Origin: Streptomyces sp. Mut1
Lineage (GTDB): Bacteria > Actinomycetota > Actinomycetes > Streptomycetales > Streptomycetaceae
Length of the DNA: 64,000 bases
Assembly (NCBI RefSeq): GCF_030719295.1
Contig: NZ_CP120997.1
Coordinates: 992,001-1,056,000 of the forward strand
Direction: 5' to 3'
Of this stretch, positions 8,514-16,589 are shown piece after piece. The first letter of the stretch is position 1. Each line of letters opens with the position of its first letter. The position numbers were made by a program, and so were the translations under genes. The notes below the pieces were generated by a model, which saw only the letters and a list, made by a program, of their open reading frames with translations, did not search any database and was not told the origin of the DNA.

Positions 8514-8552
8514 AACGGCCGCCCCGGGCAGCAGTAGCCCGGGGCGGCCGTT
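8514..8552. terminator. First of two tandem hairpins between P450 and flavin reductase
   Basis: Perfect 16-bp arms around a 7-nt loop, starting 33 bp after the P450 stop. It serves the rightward unbL-P450 message. Confidence 0.8.
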
Positions 8553-8590
8553 CGTGTTCCGGAGTCCGCCGCCGAGGTGCGGCGGGCAAG

Positions 8591-8625
8591 CGGGAAGCCC
8601 GGCCGGGGCAGCCGGCCGGGCTTCC
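8591..8625. terminator. Second tandem hairpin, at the end of the pksE operon
   Basis: Perfect 15-bp arms around a 5-nt loop, 15 bp beyond the stop of the leftward flavin reductase gene. With the first hairpin it insulates the two convergent enediyne operons. Confidence 0.8.
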
Positions 8626-8639
8626 CGATCGAACCGGGG

Positions 8640-9218
8640 TCAGGCGGCGACGCGGCGGAAGGCCCCGCCCAGGAAGAGCAGCGGGTCCTCGCCCGACGCG
8701 TTGCCCGCGCCCAGTACCGAGCCCACGAAGATGGTGTGGTCACCCCCGTCGTGGATGGCGCTGAGCCGGCACTCCAGCCACGCCTGGACGTGGCCCAGCA
8801 CGGGGGCTCCGGTGTGCCGGCCGGGTTCGTGGTCGATGCCGGCGAACTCCGCCGCACCGCGCGGGCGCGAGTGGTCGGCGAAGTGACGGGCCACCCACTC
8901 CTGGTCCCGGCTGAGCACCGAGACCGCGAACGCCTGCTCGGCCAGCACGAGTTGATGGATGGCCGCCGACTTCACGACGCACACCAGCACCTGGGCCGGT
9001 TCGAGGGAGACGGAGGTGAAGGAGTTGGCCGTCATGCCGCGCGGAGCGTCGCGTCCCGCGGTCAGTACGGTCACCCCGGTGGCGAAGCGCCCCAGCACCC
9101 CGCGCAGTGCGCGACGGTCATGGATGTCCGCCTCGGGCGCCTCCACGGGAAGTGGCGGCAGGTCGAGCGGACCGGGCAGCGGAACGGAGGCGGAAGGGAC
9201 GATGGACATATGGATCAC
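8640..9218 (-). CDS. NAD(P)H:flavin oxidoreductase (HpaC-like, enediyne E6-type)
   Basis: A 192-aa flavin reductase-like protein of the split-barrel FMN-binding fold. The core 'LGRFATGVTVLTAG' and 'GMTANSFTSVSLEP' are typical of HpaC/SgcE6 enzymes, which supply reduced flavin to a partner monooxygenase. The GTG at 9218 overlaps the tebC stop by 4 nt; an ATG at 9209 is an alternative start. It is the last gene of the coupled unbV-unbU-pksE-tebC operon. In C-1027, SgcE6 feeds the FAD halogenase/hydroxylase chemistry. No FADH2-dependent oxygenase is visible here, so its partner is missing, distant or unrecognised. Confidence 0.9.
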   Translation of the reverse strand: MIHMSIVPSASVPLPGPLDLPPLPVEAPEADIHDRRALRGVLGRFATGVTVLTAGRDAPRGMTANSFTSVSLEPAQVLVCVVKSAAIHQLVLAEQAFAVSVLSRDQEWVARHFADHSRPRGAAEFAGIDHEPGRHTGAPVLGHVQAWLECRLSAIHDGGDHTIFVGSVLGAGNASGEDPLLFLGGAFRRVAA

Positions 9219-9691
9219 CCCGCAGTAGTTGTGAGCATCCGGGAGGACGCCGTACCGGAGACGCTGTAAGGGACCAGGGCGAGCCGCAGCGGCTCGGGGA
9301 CCCTGGTCGGACGGGTGTCGGTGTTGGGGCCGCGCATGCAGGCGATCCTCTGCTGCCCGCGCGCGACCAGGGTTTCGCTTCCGTCCGGCCCGAGCCGCAC
9401 GTAGTCGAAGGTGAACGCGATCTGGGTCTGGGTGAGGTCCAGCAGCCGCATCCGGATGGACAGTTCGTCGAAGGCGGTGATCTCGGCGAAGAACTCGCAG
9501 TCCACCTTCAGGGTGAACAGTTTGAGGTCGGCCCGGATGTCGGCGAGCACGTCGGGTGCCCGGTCGCGCAGGAACATCTCCCGGCAGCGGCCCTGCCAGC
9601 GGAGGTAGTTGACGTAGTAGACGTTGCCGACGAGGTTGGTCTCCTCGAAGCCGACCAGGTGGCGGTACTCGTAGTAGGCCGGTTGCGTCAT
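9215..9691 (-). CDS. tebC: Enediyne thioesterase TebC/E10 (hot-dog fold)
   Basis: A 158-aa acyl-CoA/ACP thioesterase of the hot-dog fold. The N-terminus 'YYEYRHLVGFEETNLVGNVY' region is the signature of enediyne E10 enzymes, and the strand-helix pattern follows. In known systems E10 hydrolyses the nascent polyene from PksE, giving the heptaene or related polyenes. Its ATG overlaps the pksE TGA (ATGA), so the two proteins are made in step. It is cytosolic and probably tetrameric, as in the family. Length is normal (about 145-160 aa). Confidence 0.95.
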   Translation of the reverse strand: MTQPAYYEYRHLVGFEETNLVGNVYYVNYLRWQGRCREMFLRDRAPDVLADIRADLKLFTLKVDCEFFAEITAFDELSIRMRLLDLTQTQIAFTFDYVRLGPDGSETLVARGQQRIACMRGPNTDTRPTRVPEPLRLALVPYSVSGTASSRMLTTTAG

Positions 9692-12600
9692 CGGGTCCCC
9701 TCGGTCAGCACGGTGAACGACACCGGATCGGCGACACCCTCCAGGGCGGTCGCGAAGGACGTGATGCGGTGTGCGCCGCCGCGGAAGGCCACCCAGCCGG
9801 CCGGCAGTCCCGCGTCGCCGTCCAGGCTCGGCGCGGCCACCGCGTGGCCCGCCTTGCGCAGCGTCTCCACCGCGCCCCACACCCGGGTGGCGGCCAGGCT
9901 CAGCGCCTCGCCCCGCCCCTCGGCGAGCAGCCGGGCCAGCGCCAGACCGTCGGGGCCGAGCAGCGCCGCCCACTCGTCGGCCGGCCGCTCGGCGGCCACC
10001 TCGACGTCACAGGTGACGGCCTGGTCGGCGACCACGGCGAAGGTGACGCCCGCCGCGTGCGAGGACGACACCCGGCGCGGGTCGGTCAGTTCGGGCCGCC
10101 CGTCGGGCCGGTGGTGCACCTCGGTGGTACGCCCCAGCGCCCAGCTCACCGCCTGGGCGGTGCGCTGCCGGCGCTCGTCCACCGATGACCCGTCCACCGG
10201 GCCGCCGGGCAGCACGACGCACCGCAGCGGGTGGCCGAGCGCCGCCTCGGCGCGCCGTTCCAGGAAGGGGCCGAGCAGGGCCGGCAGCCAGGGTCCGGCT
10301 CCGTCCTGCTTGCGCACCGCCTGCAGCAGCAGGCCCTCCCAGCGCTCGACCAGCCGGCCCGCCTCGTCGCGGACGTCCAGGTCGTAGAGGTAGCTGTCGC
10401 CGTCCCGGGACCGCTCGCGGGCGTCGAGGAACAGCAGTCGCCCGGTGTCGTCCGCCGGCCGGTCCGCGAGACGCAGCCGTGCCACGCTCACCGGCAGCAG
10501 CGTGGCGTCGGGCACGCACGCCTGGATGGAGTGCATGAGCGCGTCACGGGTGCCCGGGTCGGCCAGTACCAGTTCGCCCGGGTGGTAGGCGGCGAACCAG
10601 TCGGCCCGGGGAGTGTCGTCGATCTCGGCCAGGCAGTGCTTGGCGGCCAGGTCCCGGTAGCCGAGCAGCCGCTGGAAGCGGTCGCCCTGGAAGAGCACCG
10701 GCCCGTACAGCTCACCGGGTGCCAGCGGCACCCGCGGCACCTCGTCGGTGACCGGCGCCGGGTCACTGGCCGGCTCCGGCCCGCCGAAGCGCAGGGTGGC
10801 CCGGAAGTGGTCGGCCTGGAAGCCGGTCTCACTGCTGCGCACCACCGCCTCGACCGTGTCGGGTCCGGTGACCAGGGCGGCCACCCGCAGGGTCGTCGTG
10901 CCGTTCACCGGGACCACGATGGGCCGCAGGAACCCCATGTCCTCCAGCACCGGGGTGGACCGGTGGCCGGTCAGCGCGGTGGCCACCTGAGTCATGGCCT
11001 CCATGCCGAGGACGGCGGGGAAGAGCAGGTCGCCGTCCAGCAGGTGGTCGGCCAGGTAGAGATCGCTGCCGGCGCCGAGTTCGGCGTCCGCGACCAGTTC
11101 GATGCCGGGATAGTGCACCTGGACCCGTTCCAGGAACCGCAGCAGCGGAGGTTCGCGCTGCTCCAGGGTGAGCGTCGGCAGGCCGCCGGCCCGGCCCATC
11201 ACCACCAGGGCCGGCGGGACGGTGGTGTCGGCCAGCAGTTGGCCGAGCAGTTCCACGCCCTGGTCGGCGGGGATCGGCTCGATGCCTTCGCGGACCAGCC
11301 CCTCCAGGACGCCCAGCCGCTCCCCCATGCCGGCACCGGACCAGACCGACCACTCCAGTGCCAGGCAGCGGCAGTCGGGGTAGTCCTGCTGGAACTGGAC
11401 GGTCAGCTCGGTGAGCCAGTCGTTGGCGGTGGCGTAGTCCGCCTCGCCGCGCAGTCCCGCCCGGCCGATGATGCTGCCGAAGGTCACGAAGAGCCGCAGC
11501 GCCGCCGGGTCGATCGCGGCCAGCACGGCCTCCACGCCGTCGATCTTGGTAGCCAGTGTGCGACGGAACGAGTCCTCGTCCAGATTGGCGAGTGCCTGCG
11601 GCTGGTTGCGGCCCGCACCGTGCAGCAGGCCGGTGACCGGGCCGAGCGCCTTGGTGATCTCGCCGACCGCGGCCTTGACCTGGTCGACGTCGGTGACGTC
11701 GGCCCGCGCGTAGTGCACCCGGACACCCGCCGCCTCCATCCGGGCCAGGTTGTCCGCGAGTTCGGCGTCCTCGGCGGGGTCGGAGCGGCCCATCAGGCCG
11801 ATCGCCGCGCCGTTCTGCCCGGCCAGCGAGATGGCGCACTCGGCGGTGATGCCCTTGCCGCCACCGGTGATCAGCAGGACGTCGCCGGCGTCCAGCGCCT
11901 GGTGGGTGGAGTCCCTCGCCAGCTCCACCGCCCGCAGCACCGGCTCCCGCCGCACACCGTCGGAGTCGTAGTGCACCCCGCTGAACCCGGTGGTGGCCAG
12001 CACGTCCGCGGTGATCCGGGCGCTGATCCGCTCAGCGGCGTCGGCCGTCATGTCCTCGGGCAACGGCAGAGTGACGACGGTGACCGGGATGTCCGGTGCC
12101 TCCAGGTGCAGTGTCTTGGCCAGGCCCGCCGCCCCCCTGCGGTCGCCGACGGCGACCAGCCGGGTGCCGGCGGCGCGCCGTTCCGGGTCGAGTGCGGCCC
12201 GGGCGGCGTCGAGCATCAGGCCGATGTGCTCCTGACCGCAGTCGCGGGGCAGGGCGAGCAGGACGCCCGCGCCGGGCCCGCTCGCGCGCAGCTTCTCGGC
12301 CAGCGGGCCGGCCAGCGGGTGCCGGTCGGAGGCGAAGACCTCCCAGTCGCCACCGGGCCCGGCAGCGGGGCCGCCGGGCAGCTCGGCCGGTGTCAGATCG
12401 ACCACGAACGGGCGTACCCAGCTCGCGACACCGGGGGCGGCGGACGGCTGGTGGTCGTCGGGCGACTGCTCGGCCAGCTCGTCGAGGAGTTCGGCGAGCT
12501 GCCCCAGCGTGGAGGTGGCGAACGCGGTGGTGACCATGGGGGCGGAGATGCCCAGCTCCTGGGCGGCCTGGTTCATGATCTGGCCGACGGTGATGGAGCT

Positions 12601-15573
12601 CAGGTGCAGTTCGTCGAGCGGGTTGGCCGCCGGATCGACCGTTTCGACCGGGAGTTCGGCACGCTCGGCGGCCAGCCGGAGCAGTACCTCCAGGCTGGAG
12701 GCGTCCTCGCCGTCGGCTGCCGCGGTGCCGGCGGTGGCCGCGAGAGCGGTCAGCTCGGGCAGCGCGGCCGGCATCGACTGCTCCAGCACGAAGTCCTCGC
12801 CGTTGGACTCGCAGGGGCTGGCGAAGAACAGGAACTCCTTGTCCAGCGGCAGCGGCCGGGTGAAGCGCCCGGCGAAGAGCCGGCTGTGCCGGACCGGCGC
12901 GCCCATCGTCCAGGCGGCGGCGACCGTGCCGAGCAGCCCGGTCAGTGACAGGGCGTCCGCCTCGGTGGCGACCGCGGGCACATCCGGCAGGATCTCGGCG
13001 GCCAGCGACTTCAGTACGTGGCCCGGTCCGACCTCGACCAGCAGGTCCACCTCGCCGTCCATCTCCTGGAGCGCCTCGGTGAACCGGACCGGTTGCAGTA
13101 CCTGGCGGGTGAGCAGGTCCACCACGTCGGTGTCGGCGGGCAGCAGCCCGCCGGTGACGGTGGAGACCAGGCCCTCGCCGACCGGGCCGAACCGCTCGGT
13201 CGCCAGGTGCTCGGCGAGTCCGGCCGCGGCCGGGGCGACGGCCGGTGAGTGGAAGGCGTGCGAGACATTGATCCTCGCCATGCCGACGCCCTGTCCGGCC
13301 GCCAGTGCGCAGACCCGTTCGACCGCCGCGACCGGGCCGGACACCACGGTCTGCCGCGGACTGTTGTAGCCGGCGATCACCACCGGCTCGCCGGCGGTCA
13401 GGGTCTCGGCGAGTTCGGGGGTCGTCGCGAGCGCCGCCATCGTGCCGTCGCCGTCGCTGGCCTCGGCCATGATCCGGCCACGGGCGCCGGCCGCGCTCAG
13501 CACGGTCGGCTCGTCCATCGCGCCCGCCCAGTGCAGGGCGGTCAGTTCCCCGAGGCTGTGCCCGGTGGCCCGGACCGCCTCGATGCCGAGGATGTCCAGG
13601 ATCCGCAGGCCCGCGACCGAGGCGGCCACGATCCGGGGCTGGGCGACGTCGGTGGCGACCAGGTCGCCGTCGGTGGGCAGCGAGAGCCGATCGTACAGCT
13701 CGTCCACGGCGGCGAACCGGCGGCGCAGCGCGCCTCCGTCGCCCCGCTTTCCGGCGCCCTGGCCGGGGAAGAGGAAGCCGATCCGGGGGGCCGATCCGGC
13801 GCTGCCCAGGAAGACGCCTCCCGGGGTGTCCAGCAGCGAGCGGACTCCGGCGGCCAGTTGTCCGGCCAGCTCGGTGAGCCGCTCGGTGGCCTGTTCGGGC
13901 GAGGCGACGAGCACCGCGGCGCGCAACGGCCGGCCGTCCAGCTCGCCCTGCAACGTGGCTGCCAGGTCGCCGAGTTCGGCGTACGACAGCTGGGCGCAGA
14001 ACTCGGCGAGGCGGGTCGCCTTCTCCCGCAGTTCCTCCGGGTCGGCGCCGTCCAGCAGGAACAGCTCGGCGTCCTGCCGGGAGGCGACCAGTTTGCGGGT
14101 GACGCTCGGCACGGCGCTGCGCCGCAGGCCGTCGGCGTGTTCGACCACGACGTGGGCGTTGATGCCGCCGAAGCCCATGGAGGAGACCCCGGCCCGGATG
14201 GGCATGTCCTGGGGCCACAGCTCGGCGCGGTCCGGGACCCGCAGCGCGGGCTCGGGGCCGAGGAGTTCGGGGTGCGGGTCGACGTGGCTGGTGGCGGGCG
14301 GGATCACCTGGTGGCGGACCGCGAGGATCGCCTTGAGGAGCCCGGCGACGCCGGCCGCCGCCTTGGTGTGGCCGAAGTTGCCCTTGACGGTGCTCAGGGC
14401 GGCCGGGGCGAGGGCCCCGGAGGCGCGGCGGGCCTCGGAGAAGGCGCGCAGCTCGGTGGCGTCACCGACGGCCGTTCCCGTGCCGTGGCCCTCCAGGAGG
14501 CCGATGGTCTCCATGCCGAAGCCGGCCGTGCGGTAGGCGCGTCGGATGGCGAGCCGGTGGCCGCTGGCCTCGGGCCGGGTGATGCCGCCCTTCCCGTCGG
14601 AGGAGTAGCCCCAGCCCGCGATGGTGGCGTAGCGGAACCGGCCCTGCGCGCGGGCGTCCTCGTCCCGCATCAGGACGAGCATGCCGCAGCCCTCGCCGGG
14701 CCAGAAGCCGTTGGCGCCCTTGTCGTAGACCCGCATCTCGCCGGTGGCGAGCGCGCCGGTCTTGGCGAAGCCGATCACCTCGAAGGGGTCGATGCTCAGG
14801 TCCACACCGCCGGCCACCGCCACGTCCATCGTGCCGCGGGCCAGCGCGTCGCACGCGGTGGAGACCGACAGCAGGGAGGACGAGCACGCGCCGTCGACGG
14901 TGAAACCGCCGCCCTTGAAGTCGAAGTGGTTGCAGATGCGGCCGGCGATGGTGTTGGCCAGGCCGCCGGCCAGGGTGTCCTCGCCGATGGGCGGGAAGGC
15001 GCTCTTGTAGCGCTGTTCGAGGCTGTCGAGGAACGCGGTGAGCGCCTCGTCGTCCCAGCCCTGCTCGCGCAGCGCGGCGCCGACGGTGCGGCGGACGTAC
15101 GGCCAGCGCAGCCGCATGAGATTGGCCCGGCTGAACTCCCCGGTGAGGGTGTTGCCGATGATGACGCCGGTGTTGACGTCCGCCAGCCCCTCGCCGAACG
15201 GGAAGCCGGCGTCCTCCAGGGCGCGGGCCGCGGTGTCCAGGGCGAGCCAGTGGGTCATGTCGGTGGAGCGGAAGGTGCTGCCCGCCACCCGGTAGCGGAC
15301 CCGGTCGAACTCGAATCCCTCGATCACCGCGGCCTTGGCGCTGTAGAAGCGGTCGGGCGCGGTGGGGTCGGGTGAGTAGTAGTCCTCGGCGCGCATCCGC
15401 TGGTCGGGCAGTTTACGGAAGGCACGGCGGCCCGCCAGCACGTTCTGCCAGAGCTGTTCGGGGTTCTCGGCGTCGGGGTAGCGGCAGGCGATGCCGACCA
15501 CCGCGATCCGGCCGGAGGGTTCCCGCTCGTCGTTCTCGGCCGTGGTGACGGGCCTCGGTTCGCTTGCGGTCAT
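9688..15573 (-). CDS. pksE: Iterative type I enediyne polyketide synthase PksE
   Basis: A 1961-aa enediyne PKS with complete domain order. KS is about residues 20-480, with the catalytic Cys in 'VDGACSSSLLS' near 228 and the His motifs 'EGHGTGTAVGD' and 'KGNFGHTKAA'. AT is about 600-880, with 'GHSLGE' near 673 and 'HAFHSP', which fits malonyl use. ACP is about 950-1020, with the phosphopantetheine Ser in 'LHLSSI' near 991. KR is about 1230-1400 ('LLITGGGKGI'). DH is about 1480-1620, with the catalytic His in 'LADHLLDGD'. The C-terminal PPTase is about 1740-1961 ('SSSHAAG', 'WGAVETLRKAG') and would self-activate the ACP. It builds a C15-C16 polyene iteratively from acetyl and malonyl units. 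It overlaps unbU and tebC by 4 nt each. No frameshift is apparent. Confidence 0.98.
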   Translation of the reverse strand: MTASEPRPVTTAENDEREPSGRIAVVGIACRYPDAENPEQLWQNVLAGRRAFRKLPDQRMRAEDYYSPDPTAPDRFYSAKAAVIEGFEFDRVRYRVAGSTFRSTDMTHWLALDTAARALEDAGFPFGEGLADVNTGVIIGNTLTGEFSRANLMRLRWPYVRRTVGAALREQGWDDEALTAFLDSLEQRYKSAFPPIGEDTLAGGLANTIAGRICNHFDFKGGGFTVDGACSSSLLSVSTACDALARGTMDVAVAGGVDLSIDPFEVIGFAKTGALATGEMRVYDKGANGFWPGEGCGMLVLMRDEDARAQGRFRYATIAGWGYSSDGKGGITRPEASGHRLAIRRAYRTAGFGMETIGLLEGHGTGTAVGDATELRAFSEARRASGALAPAALSTVKGNFGHTKAAAGVAGLLKAILAVRHQVIPPATSHVDPHPELLGPEPALRVPDRAELWPQDMPIRAGVSSMGFGGINAHVVVEHADGLRRSAVPSVTRKLVASRQDAELFLLDGADPEELREKATRLAEFCAQLSYAELGDLAATLQGELDGRPLRAAVLVASPEQATERLTELAGQLAAGVRSLLDTPGGVFLGSAGSAPRIGFLFPGQGAGKRGDGGALRRRFAAVDELYDRLSLPTDGDLVATDVAQPRIVAASVAGLRILDILGIEAVRATGHSLGELTALHWAGAMDEPTVLSAAGARGRIMAEASDGDGTMAALATTPELAETLTAGEPVVIAGYNSPRQTVVSGPVAAVERVCALAAGQGVGMARINVSHAFHSPAVAPAAAGLAEHLATERFGPVGEGLVSTVTGGLLPADTDVVDLLTRQVLQPVRFTEALQEMDGEVDLLVEVGPGHVLKSLAAEILPDVPAVATEADALSLTGLLGTVAAAWTMGAPVRHSRLFAGRFTRPLPLDKEFLFFASPCESNGEDFVLEQSMPAALPELTALAATAGTAAADGEDASSLEVLLRLAAERAELPVETVDPAANPLDELHLSSITVGQIMNQAAQELGISAPMVTTAFATSTLGQLAELLDELAEQSPDDHQPSAAPGVASWVRPFVVDLTPAELPGGPAAGPGGDWEVFASDRHPLAGPLAEKLRASGPGAGVLLALPRDCGQEHIGLMLDAARAALDPERRAAGTRLVAVGDRRGAAGLAKTLHLEAPDIPVTVVTLPLPEDMTADAAERISARITADVLATTGFSGVHYDSDGVRREPVLRAVELARDSTHQALDAGDVLLITGGGKGITAECAISLAGQNGAAIGLMGRSDPAEDAELADNLARMEAAGVRVHYARADVTDVDQVKAAVGEITKALGPVTGLLHGAGRNQPQALANLDEDSFRRTLATKIDGVEAVLAAIDPAALRLFVTFGSIIGRAGLRGEADYATANDWLTELTVQFQQDYPDCRCLALEWSVWSGAGMGERLGVLEGLVREGIEPIPADQGVELLGQLLADTTVPPALVVMGRAGGLPTLTLEQREPPLLRFLERVQVHYPGIELVADAELGAGSDLYLADHLLDGDLLFPAVLGMEAMTQVATALTGHRSTPVLEDMGFLRPIVVPVNGTTTLRVAALVTGPDTVEAVVRSSETGFQADHFRATLRFGGPEPASDPAPVTDEVPRVPLAPGELYGPVLFQGDRFQRLLGYRDLAAKHCLAEIDDTPRADWFAAYHPGELVLADPGTRDALMHSIQACVPDATLLPVSVARLRLADRPADDTGRLLFLDARERSRDGDSYLYDLDVRDEAGRLVERWEGLLLQAVRKQDGAGPWLPALLGPFLERRAEAALGHPLRCVVLPGGPVDGSSVDERRQRTAQAVSWALGRTTEVHHRPDGRPELTDPRRVSSSHAAGVTFAVVADQAVTCDVEVAAERPADEWAALLGPDGLALARLLAEGRGEALSLAATRVWGAVETLRKAGHAVAAPSLDGDAGLPAGWVAFRGGAHRITSFATALEGVADPVSFTVLTEGTR

Positions 15574-16589
15574 GCCGCCACCGCCTCGTTGTCGGCCAGG
15601 CGCTGCGGCTCGGCGGGCCGCGCCACCGTGCCGCCCGGCGCATCGTTTCCTCGGCGCCGTTGCAGGCCGTGGGCGACCCACCAGCCGATGCCGCGGACGG
15701 CACACACGATCGTGGTGGCGAAGAAGAGTGTGTATACGACGTTGAAGAGCATCAGCAGCCCGTAGACCATGGCGACCGAGGAGCCGAACATGAACTGGTT
15801 GCGGCCCTTCGACGGGGTGGTGCCGGGGTCGGTGATCATGTAGTTGGTGAAGAGCACGAAGGCGACACCGCTCATCGGTCCGAGCGCGGACCAGATGGCC
15901 ACGTCCCAGATGAAGTGGCGCAGCACCGCTTGGATGACGAAGCCGCCGAGCCAGCCGACGATCAGCGGTATCCGCTTGGTCAGCATGGCGTTGATGACCG
16001 TGCCGGCGGTGGCGATGACCAGCGGGATGCCGACCCGGAAGAACGTGTTCGCGTTCTCGGTGAACTCGTACGGCGGGGCGATGCTGATCCAGGAGCCGAA
16101 CATGAGCAGTGAGACGGTGATACCGAAGTTGGACGGGTTCATGTAGTGCCGCATGCGCCCGTTGATCGGTGCCTGGAGGACGTGCTTGCCGGCCACGCCG
16201 ATGAAGACACCGAGCAGGATGGGCAGCAGCAGGTCGTTGGCGTAGAGCAGCATGTTCACCGCGAGCGCGGTGATGTGGGCGGGCAGCAGGAACTCGTACA
16301 CCCTGCGGAACCCACCGCCCAGGAAGCGGGCCCGGCGGTTCTGGGCCCAGGCGCTGATCACCTCCAGCACCATCTCGACCGCGTAGGCGAACGGCGCGCA
16401 GATGATCGGCCACAGCCAGGGCTGCTCGAAGCCGAGCAGGGTGTAGCCCAGGATGTTGAACACGCTCATGGAGATGGCGAAGTTGCGCAGTGCCAGGTAG
16501 CGGGGATCCCGGTTGGGTTTCTTCTTCTCGGTGGGGGGCTGGGCGGCGTGCGGAGCCGCCTTGACTGTCTGGGAACGGTTGTCGGTCAT
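15570..16589 (-). CDS. unbU: Enediyne biosynthesis membrane protein UnbU/E5 (RnfD-like)
   Basis: A 339-aa polytopic membrane protein with a short Lys-rich cytosolic N-terminus and about eight hydrophobic segments. It contains 'MITDPGTTPSKGRNQF', similar in position and sequence to the 'TDP.T.P' motif of RnfD/NqrB subunits, and 'NPSNFGI'. UnbU is a conserved warhead-cassette gene of unproven function, and an electron-transfer role through the membrane has been suggested from the RnfD similarity. Start ATG 16589 overlaps the unbV stop; its own stop overlaps the pksE start. A longer upstream open frame is the shadow of unbV. Confidence 0.95.
   Translation of the reverse strand: MTDNRSQTVKAAPHAAQPPTEKKKPNRDPRYLALRNFAISMSVFNILGYTLLGFEQPWLWPIICAPFAYAVEMVLEVISAWAQNRRARFLGGGFRRVYEFLLPAHITALAVNMLLYANDLLLPILLGVFIGVAGKHVLQAPINGRMRHYMNPSNFGITVSLLMFGSWISIAPPYEFTENANTFFRVGIPLVIATAGTVINAMLTKRIPLIVGWLGGFVIQAVLRHFIWDVAIWSALGPMSGVAFVLFTNYMITDPGTTPSKGRNQFMFGSSVAMVYGLLMLFNVVYTLFFATTIVCAVRGIGWWVAHGLQRRRGNDAPGGTVARPAEPQRLADNEAVAA

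Noticed and set aside
10231..12948. A 905-codon open frame opposite pksE
   Set aside because: It mirrors the GC-rich third positions of pksE, its predicted protein is low-complexity Gly/Arg/Val-rich with no recognisable domain, and it lacks a ribosome site.
13249..15375. A 708-codon open frame opposite the KS-AT part of pksE
   Set aside because: Shadow of pksE with a Gly/Ala/Val-rich, domainless translation.
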